From positions 62,001 to 126,000 of the forward strand of contig NZ_JACRSZ010000010.1 of the NCBI RefSeq assembly GCF_014385005.1: 64,000 nt of DNA, given 5' to 3'. Position numbers and translations under genes: made by a program. Shown here one piece after another: positions 1 to 8,852 of this stretch (position 1 is its first letter; each line of letters opens with the position of its first letter). The notes beneath the pieces are model-generated. The model was not told the origin of the DNA. It did no database searches and saw nothing but the letters and a program-made list of their open reading frames with translations. The stretch comes from Jingyaoa shaoxingensis (lineage in GTDB: Bacteria > Bacillota > Clostridia > Lachnospirales > Lachnospiraceae).

Positions 1-409
1 TTCCATAACGTAGAGCCAGCATCATCTGTCCCATAATATCATCCGATTCCGGTGAAATGCCTCCGTCCACTGCTGTATAAATATCTACTCCATAGCCTTT
101 TAAAGCCATTACATAAGACCCGATCTCCCACATTCTTCTTCCGATTCGATCATCCTTATAAGCCACCAGAATATCGTATTGTCCGGATTCTGCATCTCTC
201 AAAGCTTCCTGCAATACATCTCTGTCTGAAACAGCATTGCTGTATCCACTGTTACTTCCCTCAAAATATTCTTTTTCATCCAGTATCCAGTCTTCCTGCT
301 TCTGGATGTATTCTTTTACGATTCGCCTTTGTACACTCAAATCTCCATCTGCCTCTAACTGCTGATTGGAACTTACACGCAAAAGCATTCTGACCTTTTT
401 TAATGGCAT
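1..409 (-). CDS. Large serine recombinase, N-terminal part (gene runs off the left edge)
   Basis: Reading leftward from an ATG at 409 the frame stays open to the window edge (136 residues), so the gene is incomplete. The residues MLLRVSSNQQLE at about 8-19 match the serine-recombinase start, where the Ser of the RVSS motif is the nucleophile. The stretch VAYKDDRIGRR at about 84-94 matches the conserved D-R-x-x-R region. The family includes phage and transposon integrases and the SpoIVCA recombinase that excises the skin element from sigK. The gene lies just downstream of a small ORF and of a truncated SleC-like gene, all on the same strand, which is the place expected for a recombinase beside its own attachment site. 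The family call is firm; which element it belongs to is inferred. Confidence 0.88.
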   Translation of the reverse strand, partial: MPLKKVRMLLRVSSNQQLEADGDLSVQRRIVKEYIQKQEDWILDEKEYFEGSNSGYSNAVSDRDVLQEALRDAESGQYDILVAYKDDRIGRRMWEIGSYVMALKGYGVDIYTAVDGGISPESDDIMGQMMLALRYG

Positions 410-456
410 GATACTCCTCTTTCTATTTATTTTGTTTTTATATCAATAAAAACTTA

Positions 457-484
457 ACGGGAAAGAGATCTCCCTCTTTCCCGT
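457..484 (-). terminator. Rho-independent terminator after the small ORF
   Basis: An 11-bp perfect stem (457-467 with 474-484) with a 6-base loop is followed, reading leftward, by TAAGTTTTTATT. It lies 16 bases after the stop of the small ORF at 500 and before the recombinase start. Confidence 0.75.
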
Positions 485-499
485 GTCTACTCCTTTTTA

Positions 500-670
500 T
501 CATCTTTTAGTCTGTATTTTCCTTATCGTATCACGCAATTCTCCAGATAAAATATCTCTTACCTCTTTCCGTATTTTCTCACCATCCTCTGTTCTCTTTG
601 GGAATTCAAAACACAACTTTATTCCTGATGTGATGCTAACTTCTATCTGCTCATACTCCGTATTCTGCAT
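500..670 (-). CDS. Small protein beside the serine recombinase (unknown function)
   Basis: This is a 56-residue ORF. I chose the ATG at 670, since AGGGGTG lies about 10 bases upstream; a GTG at 682 is possible. The sequence is charged, with an acidic-basic C-terminal helix (KIRKEVRDILSG). Small proteins of this size commonly sit next to large serine recombinases in clostridial mobile elements, so it may be an accessory or regulatory protein of the element. I do not recognise the family. It overlaps the tail of the disrupted SleC-like frame and has its own terminator, which supports it being a real gene on the element side of the junction. Confidence 0.5.
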   Translation of the reverse strand: MQNTEYEQIEVSITSGIKLCFEFPKRTEDGEKIRKEVRDILSGELRDTIRKIQTKR

Positions 671-1388
671 CGCAAAGTTCACCCCTAAATGACTGATGAT
701 TCCGGTACCATTCTGTGTAAACGCGATTCAGTGTAAAAGACATAATCGCCAGTACATTGGCTATGATCGTCTCTTTCGGCCAGGTTGGATAGATCTCACT
801 GGATGCCACATTTTTAATGTAATCCTTATACCGAACATAATAATCTCCTGCCGTGGTATCTCTTGGACTTCCATCATGCACTACTACGTATTCCGGAATA
901 ACCACACGACGCAATACAATTTCTCCTGACTGATTCACCGGTTTAATCTCAGCTTCTGCTATTTTCGGCGGATAATTTCCATACAGCGTATGCGGCGGTA
1001 TGGCAGTGACTTCCGGCGGTCGTCTCTGCTCCAGCGGACGCAGCCGGATATTCTGCAATGACAGTTCCCCTGACATTACCTCGGAGCCGCTGATCGTCAC
1101 CGATTCATATCCTTCTGCCGATACTTTTATCGTATATTCTGAATAAGGCTGAGTTTCTCCCGGTTGCATACTGTATTCCAACGGCGGAGCCTTCAATTCC
1201 AGCGTACCCGTATTGCCATTTTGATCCGTGCGCACCTCTTCCAGAATCTGATCCGGCTCCCCGGTATAAGAAATATCCACTGTTGCATTTTCAACAGGAA
1301 CGGTACGAAGTGCCGATTCCACATTAATCTTCAGTTCTCCCCGATCCGACCGGTCATTCTGTAATATCTGCATATCTGACTTTTTCAT
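651..1388 (-). pseudogene. SleC-like spore cortex-lytic protein, cut off after about residue 230
   Basis: The frame encodes 245 residues. Residues about 165-229, with PEYVVVHDGSP, YKDYIKNVASSEIYPTWP and FTLNRVYTEWYRN, match the SleC/SpoIID-like region of clostridial spore-cortex hydrolases and their Lachnospiraceae relatives. Those proteins continue for some 200 residues, including a C-terminal peptidoglycan-binding domain. Here homology stops after EWYRN (about 699) and 15 unrelated residues lead to a stop at 651. None of the frames downstream resumes the family sequence; instead the small ORF and serine recombinase begin. AGGAGAAGG lies 16-24 bases before the ATG. I infer that a mobile element sits in the gene, with the 3' part beyond the left edge. 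A plain deletion is the alternative. Confidence 0.75.
693..713. other. Probable attachment-site junction of a serine-recombinase element inside the SleC-like gene
   Basis: SleC-like coding sequence ends within this interval (the EWYRN codons lie at 699-713) and unrelated DNA leading to the recombinase starts here. The GGTACC at 705-710 could be part of the crossover region. The exact core cannot be fixed without the other end of the element. Confidence 0.45.
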
Positions 1389-1460
1389 AGCGACCTCATA
1401 TACCTTCTCCTGGTATGCTATGCGAGCCTGACGGAAAAAGTTCCTTTCAAAATATTAAAA

Positions 1461-1494
1461 AAGAGACACTATATCTGAATCTATAGCGTCCCTT
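1461..1494 (-). terminator. Terminator of the deo operon
   Basis: The 13-bp stem (1461-1473 with 1482-1494) has two positions that pair only as G-U in leftward RNA. CTCTTTTTTAATA follows on the minus strand. It lies 22 bases after the deoC stop. Confidence 0.8.
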
Positions 1495-1515
1495 TATGTT
1501 TATCTCTCTTATTTA

Positions 1516-2184
1516 TTAATATCCTGCACCATTATCTGTCTGTTTCATAATCTTAACCAGACGGCTGGTTCCCAGTCGGTCTGCGCCCAGGCGCATAAAT
1601 TCTTCTGCATCATCAAAAGAAGAAATGCCTCCTGCCGCTTTTACCTTTACGCCTTCTCCCACATGTTCTTTCATCAGCTTCACATCCGCAAACGTAGCTC
1701 CCGCTGTAGAAAATCCAGTAGAAGTCTTAATGAATTCTGCCCCTGCTTTGGTCACCAGTTCACACATCTTAATCTTCTCTTCATCTGTCAGAAGACAGGT
1801 CTCGATAATAACCTTCAGGATCTTTCCGTCACAAGCCTCGTGAATTTTGCGAATCTCTTCTTCCACTTCATCATATCTTCCGTCTTTCAAAAACCCGATA
1901 TTGATCACCATGTCGATTTCACTTGCGCCATTTTCAATGGCATTTTTGGCTTCAAATACCTTCGTCTCTGTAGTACTGTAACCATTCGGGAATCCGATAA
2001 CCGTACAGATCGGCAATCTGTCCTGTACATATTCTGTGGCCTGCTTTACGTATGCTGCCGGAATACATGCAGATGCAGTATGATATTTCATGGCATCATC
2101 CAGGATCTCTTTGATCTGTGCCCAGGTTGCTGTCTGAGCCAGCAGCGTGTGGTCTACAATTTTTAATACATCACTTGTGTTCAT
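1516..2184 (-). CDS. deoC: Deoxyribose-phosphate aldolase
   Basis: The 222-residue protein has the usual length for DeoC, a cytoplasmic class I aldolase that splits 2-deoxyribose 5-phosphate into glyceraldehyde 3-phosphate and acetaldehyde. The lysine in EFIKTSTGF is the Schiff-base residue. The acidic EIDMVINIG segment and VKAAGG near the C-terminus are the other active-site signatures. It is the last gene of udp-deoB-deoC, 12 bases after deoB, and is followed by a strong terminator. In this order the products convert deoxynucleosides to glycolytic intermediates. Confidence 0.96.
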   Translation of the reverse strand: MNTSDVLKIVDHTLLAQTATWAQIKEILDDAMKYHTASACIPAAYVKQATEYVQDRLPICTVIGFPNGYSTTETKVFEAKNAIENGASEIDMVINIGFLKDGRYDEVEEEIRKIHEACDGKILKVIIETCLLTDEEKIKMCELVTKAGAEFIKTSTGFSTAGATFADVKLMKEHVGEGVKVKAAGGISSFDDAEEFMRLGADRLGTSRLVKIMKQTDNGAGY

Positions 2185-2196
2185 GTTTTTCCCTTT

Positions 2197-3390
2197 CTAT
2201 TTTGCAATTTTATCTAATATAGAGGTTCCAATGGTTCCTTCTGGCATTTTCAGGCCGAAGTTATCCGTGATTGTTGCACCGATCACTGCAAAAGTATCCG
2301 TCTCTTTCAGATGCACGCCTTCCCTCATGGATGGAGAGTATGCCAGAAATGGTACCTTTTCTCTGGTATGATCTGTTCCGGTATGGGTTGGATCATTTCC
2401 ATGGTCTGCAGTAATGATCAGTAAATCATCTTCTTTTAACTCTTTCAGGAATTCACCAAGTTTCGCATCAAACCGTTCCAGTTCTTCTGCGTATCCCTTT
2501 ACATTTCTGCGGTGTCCCCAGAGTGCATCAAAATCTACCAGATTCACGAAACACAGACCATGAAAGTCTCGCTTTGCAATCTCGATAGTCTGCTCCATCC
2601 CATGAACAGAACTCTTAGACTTATTCGACTCCGTCAGTCCTTCTCCATCAAAAATATCATAGATTTTTCCAACCGAGATCACATCCAGCCCTGCATCCTT
2701 TAATACATTCAGTGCTGTTCTGCCAAATGGTTTCAAAGCATAATCATGGCGGTTACTGGTGCGTTTGAACTCACCCTTTTTTCTGCCCACGTATGGTCTT
2801 GCAATGACACGGCCTACTTTCCATTCATCTTTCATAGTCAGTTCTCTGGCAATCTCACAGCAGCGATACAATTCATCCAGACCGAAGGTTTCTTCATTTC
2901 CGCATATCTGTAATACCGAATCTGCAGATGTATACACAATCATATGTCCTGTAGCGATCTCCTCTTCTGCCAGTTCATCCAGAATAGCAGTTCCGCTGGC
3001 GCTTTTATTACCGATTACTTTGTGTCCGGTACGTTTCTCCAGCTCCGAAATCAACTCCGGTGGAAATCCATGCTCAGTAAATGTCTGAAACGGCGTGGTA
3101 ATCTGAAGTCCCATCATTTCCCAATGACCGGTCATGGTATCCTTTCCTTTACTGGCTTCTCTCAGCTTGCCATGGCAGGCAAGCGGCTTTTCTGCCGGTT
3201 CCACACCCTGAAGGGTATGAAGATTCGCCATTCCCAGCTTCTGCAGATTCGGAATCTGAAAGTTCTCTGTACGTTCTGCAATATGTCCCAGTGTATCACA
3301 TCCGGCATCTCCGTACTGCGCAGCATCCGGCATTGCCCCAACACCCAGCGAATCAATGACAATTGTAAAAATCCGGTTATACTTCTTCAT
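2197..3390 (-). CDS. deoB: Phosphopentomutase
   Basis: The 397-residue protein belongs to the alkaline-phosphatase superfamily of metalloenzymes. It interconverts (deoxy)ribose 1-phosphate and 5-phosphate. Metal-binding Asp13 lies in [13 protein letters not shown], the phosphorylated Thr85 in [10 protein letters not shown], and the second metal cluster in [18 protein letters not shown] near the C-terminus. Length and motifs are normal for bacterial DeoB. It links the phosphorylase upstream (udp) to the aldolase downstream (deoC), with 72 and 12 bases between the genes. Confidence 0.97.
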   Translation of the reverse strand: MKKYNRIFTIVIDSLGVGAMPDAAQYGDAGCDTLGHIAERTENFQIPNLQKLGMANLHTLQGVEPAEKPLACHGKLREASKGKDTMTGHWEMMGLQITTPFQTFTEHGFPPELISELEKRTGHKVIGNKSASGTAILDELAEEEIATGHMIVYTSADSVLQICGNEETFGLDELYRCCEIARELTMKDEWKVGRVIARPYVGRKKGEFKRTSNRHDYALKPFGRTALNVLKDAGLDVISVGKIYDIFDGEGLTESNKSKSSVHGMEQTIEIAKRDFHGLCFVNLVDFDALWGHRRNVKGYAEELERFDAKLGEFLKELKEDDLLIITADHGNDPTHTGTDHTREKVPFLAYSPSMREGVHLKETDTFAVIGATITDNFGLKMPEGTIGTSILDKIAK

Positions 3391-3462
3391 CTTTTCACCA
3401 TCCTTCTAATCCGTTTTCCAACTGCTTTCCCTATCCATTTTACCACAAATCCCAGAACTTTC

Positions 3463-4245
3463 CTATTTTTTCTCGCGGTCTGCTTTGATCAGTTTACGGA
3501 TTGCTTCTACGCCAACTGTGATAGCTGCTTCTGTATCATGTACGATTGGATTTTCCATGCCAAGTGCATTTCTTTCCTGATTTCCCACTACCAGGAAGTT
3601 GGAACCACAACGTACTCTTAAATGCTGAGCTACAATAAACAGCGCTGCGGATTCCATCTCAGAGGCCTTGCATCCCATACGTTTCCATGCTTCCCATTTA
3701 TTGAGCAGTTCATAGCTGACCGGCATTCTCTCCGGCTCATGCTGTCCATAAAAAGCATCCTTGCACTGTACTACACCCGTGTGATAGGTATAACCTAGAT
3801 CTTTACAGGCTGCTGCCAGCGCATTGGCTACCTCCAGATCTGCCACTGCCGGATATTCAATCGGTGCATATTCTCTGCTGGTGCCTTCCATTCTCACTGC
3901 ACCGGTTGCTACGACAATATCGCCTCCCTTTACATCCAGTTCAATGCCCCCACAGGTACCTACGCGAATAAACGTATCTGCACCGCAAAGTACCAGTTCT
4001 TCCATGGCAATGGATGCAGAAGGTCCACCGATACCGGTAGAAGTCACACTTACCTTTTCTCCATCCAGATAACCGGTATAGGTCACAAATTCTCTGCTGT
4101 CAGCAACCAGCTTTGCATCCTCAAAATGCTTTGCAATCTTCTCACATCTCTTTGGATCTCCCGGAAGAATCACATAACGTCCCACATCACCAGGTCTGAT
4201 CTGTAAATGATACTGTAAACCAACTTCTCCTGAATAGTTCTGCAT
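3463..4245 (-). CDS. udp: Uridine phosphorylase (PNP/UDP family)
   Basis: The 260-residue nucleoside phosphorylase has [10 protein letters not shown] (about 29-38), the phosphate-contacting RVGTCGG (94-100) and ribose-contacting EMESAALF (196-203), all typical of the hexameric Udp/PNP-I family. It releases the base from (deoxy)uridine using phosphate, giving (deoxy)ribose 1-phosphate for DeoB. GAGGAAGAAG precedes the ATG. It is the first gene of the operon and lies divergent to a GntR regulator, with two identical palindromes in between. Pyrimidine specificity is inferred from overall similarity; a broader nucleoside range is possible. Confidence 0.9.
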   Translation of the reverse strand: MQNYSGEVGLQYHLQIRPGDVGRYVILPGDPKRCEKIAKHFEDAKLVADSREFVTYTGYLDGEKVSVTSTGIGGPSASIAMEELVLCGADTFIRVGTCGGIELDVKGGDIVVATGAVRMEGTSREYAPIEYPAVADLEVANALAAACKDLGYTYHTGVVQCKDAFYGQHEPERMPVSYELLNKWEAWKRMGCKASEMESAALFIVAQHLRVRCGSNFLVVGNQERNALGMENPIVHDTEAAITVGVEAIRKLIKADREKK

Positions 4246-4281
4246 AACTTCTTCCTCGCTTTCTTTATCTCTGCATATTTT

Positions 4282-4293
4282 TATACCTGTATA
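4282..4293. promoter_or_regulatory. Palindromic operator, copy 1 (TATACCTGTATA)
   Basis: The two 5-base arms are perfect inverted repeats around a CT centre. It overlaps a possible -10 (TATACA) for udp on the minus strand, preceded 16 bases upstream by TAGACA. An identical copy lies 43 bases away. GntR-family proteins bind short palindromes of this kind, and the gene beside it encodes one. Confidence 0.6.
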
Positions 4294-4324
4294 ATTTTAT
4301 TCCTTATATTGTCTATATTATATC

Positions 4325-4336
4325 TATACCTGTATA
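4325..4336. promoter_or_regulatory. Palindromic operator, copy 2 (TATACCTGTATA)
   Basis: This is an exact second copy of the palindrome at 4282, about four helical turns away, in the udp-gntR intergenic region. The pair would suit cooperative binding by a dimeric GntR repressor. Confidence 0.6.
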
Positions 4337-4405
4337 TCTTCAATTCCTAATACCATACAAAAAATATATGCTTATTTTGTGCAAATTATACAAGTGTTTC
4401 CAGGA

Positions 4406-4434
4406 TTGACATTTGTTGTTTTACCTTTTATGAT
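4406..4434 (+). promoter_or_regulatory. Sigma-A promoter of the gntR gene
   Basis: TTGACA (4406-4411), a 17-base spacer and TATGAT (4429-4434) lie 32 bases before the ATG at 4466. Confidence 0.7.
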
Positions 4435-4465
4435 AAGATAAGAATGATATACAAGAGGATTTTAT

Positions 4466-5212
4466 ATGTCAGAAAAAACAGACAAGTCTAAACTTAAAAA
4501 ATTAAAACATGTAAAAGTATATGACCAGCTCTATGAACAGATCAAAAACGGTACCTATCCACCGGAAGCACAGCTTCCTCCTGAGACGACTCTGGCCGCT
4601 TCCATGAATGTCAGCCGCATGACCCTGCGTAAGGCACTGCTGCTTCTGATTGAAGACGGACTGATAAAAAATGTGCCAGGTGTAGGGAACTTTGTACGGT
4701 CTGCCCGTACCTCACTTCCTGCATCCGTAGGAACTGTCTCCGCAAAAACGGTGCCTCTTCATCCCATGTACGCCTACTGTACCGAATCTCTGGATCATGT
4801 GGAACTGGACTCTCGGATTGAAGTGCCATCCGAGTCCATGCTGGATACCCTTGGACAATATACTGCAGCTGTCGTTGTTGCAGACCGCTGGTATCAGCAT
4901 GCGCAGAAAACCATCGCCTATTCCTTAAGTTTTATTCCGATTGAGGTCATTGCCCGGCTTCAGATCGATTTAAATGATCAGCAGCAGCTTCTTGAATTCC
5001 TGGAGTATACCAGCTATGATGAAAGCCATCATTTTTACCGCAGCTGCACCTATTCCACTTCCGGGAATTTTACAGCGAAAAACTATAAACTCTCCAGCCA
5101 TGATTCTTTCCTGCTGATTTTTGAGAATATCTATGACCAGGACCATCAGCTGCTCATGACCAATAAACATTATATTCCATGTGATCTGTTTAAAATTGAT
5201 CTCTATATATAA
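4466..5212 (+). CDS. GntR-family transcriptional regulator with UTRA domain (HutC type)
   Basis: In this 248-residue protein, residues about 12-78 form a winged helix-turn-helix (PPETTLAASMNVSRMTLRKA), and residues about 95-245 fit a UTRA effector-binding domain. GAGG lies 8 bases before the ATG. It is divergent from udp-deoB-deoC, and two identical palindromes lie between them, so it most likely represses that operon and responds to a nucleoside or sugar phosphate. The family is clear; the target and effector are inferred from position only. Confidence 0.88.
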   Translation: MSEKTDKSKLKKLKHVKVYDQLYEQIKNGTYPPEAQLPPETTLAASMNVSRMTLRKALLLLIEDGLIKNVPGVGNFVRSARTSLPASVGTVSAKTVPLHPMYAYCTESLDHVELDSRIEVPSESMLDTLGQYTAAVVVADRWYQHAQKTIAYSLSFIPIEVIARLQIDLNDQQQLLEFLEYTSYDESHHFYRSCTYSTSGNFTAKNYKLSSHDSFLLIFENIYDQDHQLLMTNKHYIPCDLFKIDLYI

Positions 5213-5234
5213 AAGAACCGGCTGCACATCATTT

Positions 5235-5288
5235 TGACTCCCACCACTGATACTGATTTGTTGCTCGCCACTACAGAGGTGGGAGTCA
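5235..5288 (+). terminator. Inverted repeat after gntR, probable terminator
   Basis: An 11-bp perfect stem (5235-5245 with 5278-5288) encloses a 32-base loop, with only TTT after it. It sits between the convergent gntR and nitroreductase genes. The weak T-run lowers confidence. Confidence 0.45.
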
Positions 5289-5306
5289 TTTCACATCTGA
5301 TATATT

Positions 5307-6041
5307 CTATTCTGTTTTTTGAAATTGCTTCAGGTATTCTTCCACTGATCTGGTCATCTCTCTGGAAAAATCAGAATTATACTTTCTCTGACAAAATGCC
5401 TGACACCATTCTTCAAATGACCGATTTTTACACTGATGCGCAAACATTTCCCGCAGTTCCTCGCCGTTCATACTGTGGTAAGTGTTTTCATGTACAATGT
5501 ATTTTCGTTTACAGCGCTGTGGCTTCTGTCGTTCCTTCTGCTGCTGTGTTGGCCATCCAAATACCAGCATGGCTGCCGGAAAAACATATTCTGGCAGCTT
5601 CAATAGCCTGCGTTGTTCTTCGCAGTTCTCCATGATATCTCCAATATAGCAGGAGCCAAGTCCCAGACTTTCTGCCGCTACTACTGCATTCTGCGCCGCA
5701 ATCACCGCATCTGTCACTGCCAGCATCAGATCTCCTGCTCCAGGCAATCTTGGCTCGCAGTCTGCTTCCAGATAAGTATCATACCATTTCCTGCAATCCG
5801 CACAAAATACCAATACCACCGGTGCCTTTGCGATAAACGGCTGATGATCACAAGTTTCCGCAAGTGCATCTTTCAAATTCTGATCCGTAATATCTAAAAT
5901 TGTATACAATTGCTGACATCCTGCTGACGGAGCCTGCATGGCTGCATCTAAAATCTCATTTTTGAGTTCATCAGACACAGGTCTATCCTCATAGACTCTC
6001 ACAGATTTTCTGTGATATAAACTTTCCATAATTGAATTCAT
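5307..6041 (-). CDS. Nitroreductase-family FMN oxidoreductase
   Basis: I chose the start at 6041 because GGGGAGATA lies just before that ATG; the open frame upstream of it lies inside the preceding gene. The 244-residue protein begins with YHRKSVRVYEDRPV, the FMN-binding entry of the nitroreductase fold, and contains APSAGCQQ and SLGLGSCYIGD. These flavoproteins reduce nitro groups, quinones or flavins with NAD(P)H. The C-terminal 40 residues are extra relative to short members. It starts 13 bases after the aldo/keto reductase gene, so the two are co-transcribed. The substrate is not evident. Confidence 0.88.
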   Translation of the reverse strand: MNSIMESLYHRKSVRVYEDRPVSDELKNEILDAAMQAPSAGCQQLYTILDITDQNLKDALAETCDHQPFIAKAPVVLVFCADCRKWYDTYLEADCEPRLPGAGDLMLAVTDAVIAAQNAVVAAESLGLGSCYIGDIMENCEEQRRLLKLPEYVFPAAMLVFGWPTQQQKERQKPQRCKRKYIVHENTYHSMNGEELREMFAHQCKNRSFEEWCQAFCQRKYNSDFSREMTRSVEEYLKQFQKTE

Positions 6042-6054
6042 ATTATCTCCCCTA

Positions 6055-7212
6055 TCAGCATCCAAATAATTTTGCAGTCTTCTCCATCCGTTCTGCAATC
6101 GGCACACCAAATGGACAGCGTGTTTCACAGGACTGGCATCCGATACATTCAGATGCTTTGTGTTCCAGTGCCTCATAATGTGCCTGAATCGTTGCCGGCA
6201 CTTCCGGCTGCATGGTTGCCAGATCATAGAATTTATTAATCATGGCTATATCCAGATTTACCACACATGGCTTGCAGTGTCCACAGTAGGTACACTCACC
6301 TCTGCAGGAATGAAGCGGCGCACTTGTCAGTACAGATGCATAATCTTTCTCAGCTTCTGATGCTCTCTCATAGGCCACTGCCGCATCTACCTGCTCTTTC
6401 GTGTCATATCCGCACATAATGGAACAGACTGCAGGGGTAGTCAATGCATAATGAATACATTGTACCGGAGTCAGGCTAACTCCAAATGGGGATCTCTTTT
6501 CATCAAATAATCTTCCTCCGGCAAATCCCTTCATCACGGTAATTCCCACCTGATTTTCTTCACAGGTGCGGTATAGTAACGCACGATCCGCATCGATTCC
6601 CTTCAGTCCGCTGTCAAACTCATCTGCAAACATGGTATCAATATTGTCACTGGCCGGCAGCATATCGAACGCCGGATTGATACTGAAAAGAATCATCTCT
6701 ACGTAACCTGATTCTGCTGCCTTTTTTGCCACCTTTGGATTATGAGAGCTCATGCCGATGTGATGAATGATTCCTTTTTCTTTTAACTCCATCACATAGT
6801 CCAGATACTCAGAATGCTGAATCTGTTCCCACTCTTCCTCAGAATCCACATAATGAATCATGCCAAGATCTATGTAATCTGTCTGCATTCTTTTTAACAG
6901 ATCTTCGAATGCCGGACGTACATACTCCATCTCTCTTGTCCGGTAATACTGTCCATCCTTCCATGTAGAACCAATATGTCCTTGAATAAACCATTGACTA
7001 CGATTTTCCTTGATTCCTTTTCCGATAATGTCTCTGGATTTTGGATCCGGCATCCAACAGTCAAGAATGTTGATTCCTTTTGAGGATGCATAGCGGATCA
7101 GTTCTACGCCTTCCTCTTCCGGATGACGTTCCAGCCATTCACCACCGAAACCAATTTCACTTACCATCAGTCCTGTTTTTCCTAATGTACGATACTTCAT
7201 TGTCGCTCTCAT
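6055..7212 (-). CDS. Aldo/keto reductase with C-terminal 4Fe-4S ferredoxin motifs
   Basis: The 385-residue protein has an N-terminal aldo/keto reductase barrel (KYRTLGKTGLMVSEIGFGG) and a C-terminal iron-sulfur region. The latter has one Cys cluster in CRGECTYCGHCKPC and a classical CIGCQSCETRCPFG set. AAGGATAAGGTGA precedes the ATG at 7212; a second ATG follows 12 bases later. In the usual active site Asp is followed five residues later by Tyr; here the segment reads DCWMPDP with no Tyr, so ordinary hydride-transfer chemistry may be altered. Such Fe-S-linked members are common in anaerobes and may take part in electron transfer. It is paired with a nitroreductase gene. Confidence 0.87.
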   Translation of the reverse strand: MRATMKYRTLGKTGLMVSEIGFGGEWLERHPEEEGVELIRYASSKGINILDCWMPDPKSRDIIGKGIKENRSQWFIQGHIGSTWKDGQYYRTREMEYVRPAFEDLLKRMQTDYIDLGMIHYVDSEEEWEQIQHSEYLDYVMELKEKGIIHHIGMSSHNPKVAKKAAESGYVEMILFSINPAFDMLPASDNIDTMFADEFDSGLKGIDADRALLYRTCEENQVGITVMKGFAGGRLFDEKRSPFGVSLTPVQCIHYALTTPAVCSIMCGYDTKEQVDAAVAYERASEAEKDYASVLTSAPLHSCRGECTYCGHCKPCVVNLDIAMINKFYDLATMQPEVPATIQAHYEALEHKASECIGCQSCETRCPFGVPIAERMEKTAKLFGC

Positions 7213-7316
7213 TCACCTTATCCTTTCTGCGTGTAGTTTATTGTCTACCTATTTTTCTCTATTTCTGTAATATATTTTAGCATTTCATTTGATAATACAG
7301 GCTTTATCATAAATAA

Positions 7317-7362
7317 AAACACTCCCTTCTGGCATCTTTTATTATATCCAAAAGGGAATGTT
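7317..7362. terminator. Bidirectional terminator between the PfkB operon and the aldo/keto reductase
   Basis: Arms around ACACTCCCTTCTGG and CCAAAAGGGAATGT pair almost fully and are flanked by A5 on the left and T6 on the right. It lies about 40 bases after the kinase stop (7402) and serves the leftward operon. Confidence 0.75.
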
Positions 7363-7401
7363 TTTTCATTAAAACTCCACTATTTTTTCACTATTCCTTC
7401 A

Positions 7402-8289
7402 CTAAATTCCCATTCCGACCATTTCTTTTACCTGGTCTGCTTCCACATCGTATCCAACGCCGATGCTTCCTTCCACCTGGATCACGGATGCTGCATGCTC
7501 CACGGCCTGTTTTAATGCATAGGAGATGCGTTCTTCTTCTGTCCATTCATCGTACTGCAGATAGTTCACCAGAAAGGCTCCGATAAAAGAATCTCCTGCT
7601 CCCAGGGCATCTTTTACTTCTTCCACCTTACAGGCTTCCTGTTCATAGTACCGTTTTCCGTCATAGGCGAAGACGGACAGTGGTCCTCTGGTTCCTATGG
7701 CAATTCCTGCTCCCTGTTCTACCGCAACCTTCAGATTATGTCGGATCTCTTCTTCTGTCAGATGACTGCAGGAAAAGAACGCATAGCGAAGCAACGGTGC
7801 AATCTCTCTGATATCTTCTTCGGTATAGATTTCATGAAAATCATAGCACACATTAATTCCATACTCTTTCATTTTTCGAATCTTTTCCACTGCAACCGAA
7901 GCACATCTTCCCACGCTGACTGCCTGATAGCTTTGAATATAGTCTAATTCCTCTTTGGTAAATTCAATCGGATAACGTTCTGTCACCCCATCCTGATTCC
8001 ATTCCAGGAAAACACGATCTCCATCTTCTTTCAGTTCCACCAGACTATAACCACTGGATCCTTCTTCATGGCGACACATGGTAAGACAGATATCCCTTTC
8101 TTTCAGAGTCTGTTCCAGAAGTTCACCTGCAGGATTCTTTGCAAAAACACCAAGGAATCCGGCTTCAGCACCCAGGCTTGCAGCATTACACGCTACATTA
8201 TATTCATTTCCGCCCGGATACATCCGCCCCTGATTGACATAAATGTCCAGCGTGGCCACACCGATTCCTAAAATTCTTACTTTCTTCAT
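7402..8289 (-). CDS. PfkB-family carbohydrate/nucleoside kinase
   Basis: The 295-residue ribokinase-family protein shows MYPGGNEYNVACNAASLGA near residues 23-41 (substrate-binding GGN motif) and DALGAGDSFIGAF near 230-242, where the GAGD Asp is the catalytic base. It resembles fructoselysine-kinase-like members, but substrates in this family cannot be read from sequence with confidence. The start overlaps the NiaR-like stop by 4 bases (8286-8289), and the gene closes the operon ecfS-ecfT-ecfAA-niaR-pfkB. It may phosphorylate whatever the ECF transporter brings in; that is inference from context. Confidence 0.88.
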   Translation of the reverse strand: MKKVRILGIGVATLDIYVNQGRMYPGGNEYNVACNAASLGAEAGFLGVFAKNPAGELLEQTLKERDICLTMCRHEEGSSGYSLVELKEDGDRVFLEWNQDGVTERYPIEFTKEELDYIQSYQAVSVGRCASVAVEKIRKMKEYGINVCYDFHEIYTEEDIREIAPLLRYAFFSCSHLTEEEIRHNLKVAVEQGAGIAIGTRGPLSVFAYDGKRYYEQEACKVEEVKDALGAGDSFIGAFLVNYLQYDEWTEEERISYALKQAVEHAASVIQVEGSIGVGYDVEADQVKEMVGMGI

Positions 8290-8852
8290 TCTTTATCCTT
8301 TTCCTTTGTCTCCTTCTCCCAGAAATTAATTGGTTCGTAATCTTTCAATTCCGCAAGGAATCCGCTTTCCTGCAGCTTGCCTTGAATCAGATCCAGGAGT
8401 TTTTCAGATGGTGCACTTACCGTATGATAATGATAATTAGATGTAATGTTTTTCAGCAACGCAGAATGTCCGTTTTTCAGGTCTCCCAGAAATTCTTTGA
8501 TATCGTTCCTGCTGGCAATATGAAGGTCAGCGCGGACAATTCCATAGATCTTATGATATACAAACACATCTTCCACATGTCCACCATAATCCACGATCAG
8601 CTTCAGTTCCTCTTCCACTTCTTTGTCACTGTGAACGACTTTGAATACCCGGCTGATCTTTTTCTCACCTGTAAGCAAATATCCCTGATTGGTCGAAAGA
8701 ATTTCATGATCCTGTGCCCGCAAAAGTGCAATATCCTGTACAATTACCTGTCTGCTTACATCTAATATTCCTGCCAGTTCTTTTCCAGAAAGCGCCTCAC
8801 TGCTCTCCGACAGCATCTGAATGATTTTATTTCTTCTTTCTCGTCCATTCAT
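8286..8852 (-). CDS. NiaR-like transcriptional regulator (HTH_11 plus 3H domain)
   Basis: In this 188-residue protein, residues about 5-60 are a winged HTH (LSGKELAGILDVSRQVIVQD). Residues about 70-170 form a 3H domain with its characteristic histidines (KVVHSDK, YGGHVEDVFVYH, NYHYH), which bind a metal in NiaR/YrxA-type proteins. Known family members repress NAD-biosynthesis or niacin-uptake genes when nicotinate is present. It overlaps its neighbours by 4 bases on both sides, inside an ECF transporter operon, suggesting autoregulation of uptake of an NAD precursor or related ligand. Its ligand here is inferred. Confidence 0.85.
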   Translation of the reverse strand: MNGRERRNKIIQMLSESSEALSGKELAGILDVSRQVIVQDIALLRAQDHEILSTNQGYLLTGEKKISRVFKVVHSDKEVEEELKLIVDYGGHVEDVFVYHKIYGIVRADLHIASRNDIKEFLGDLKNGHSALLKNITSNYHYHTVSAPSEKLLDLIQGKLQESGFLAELKDYEPINFWEKETKEKDKE

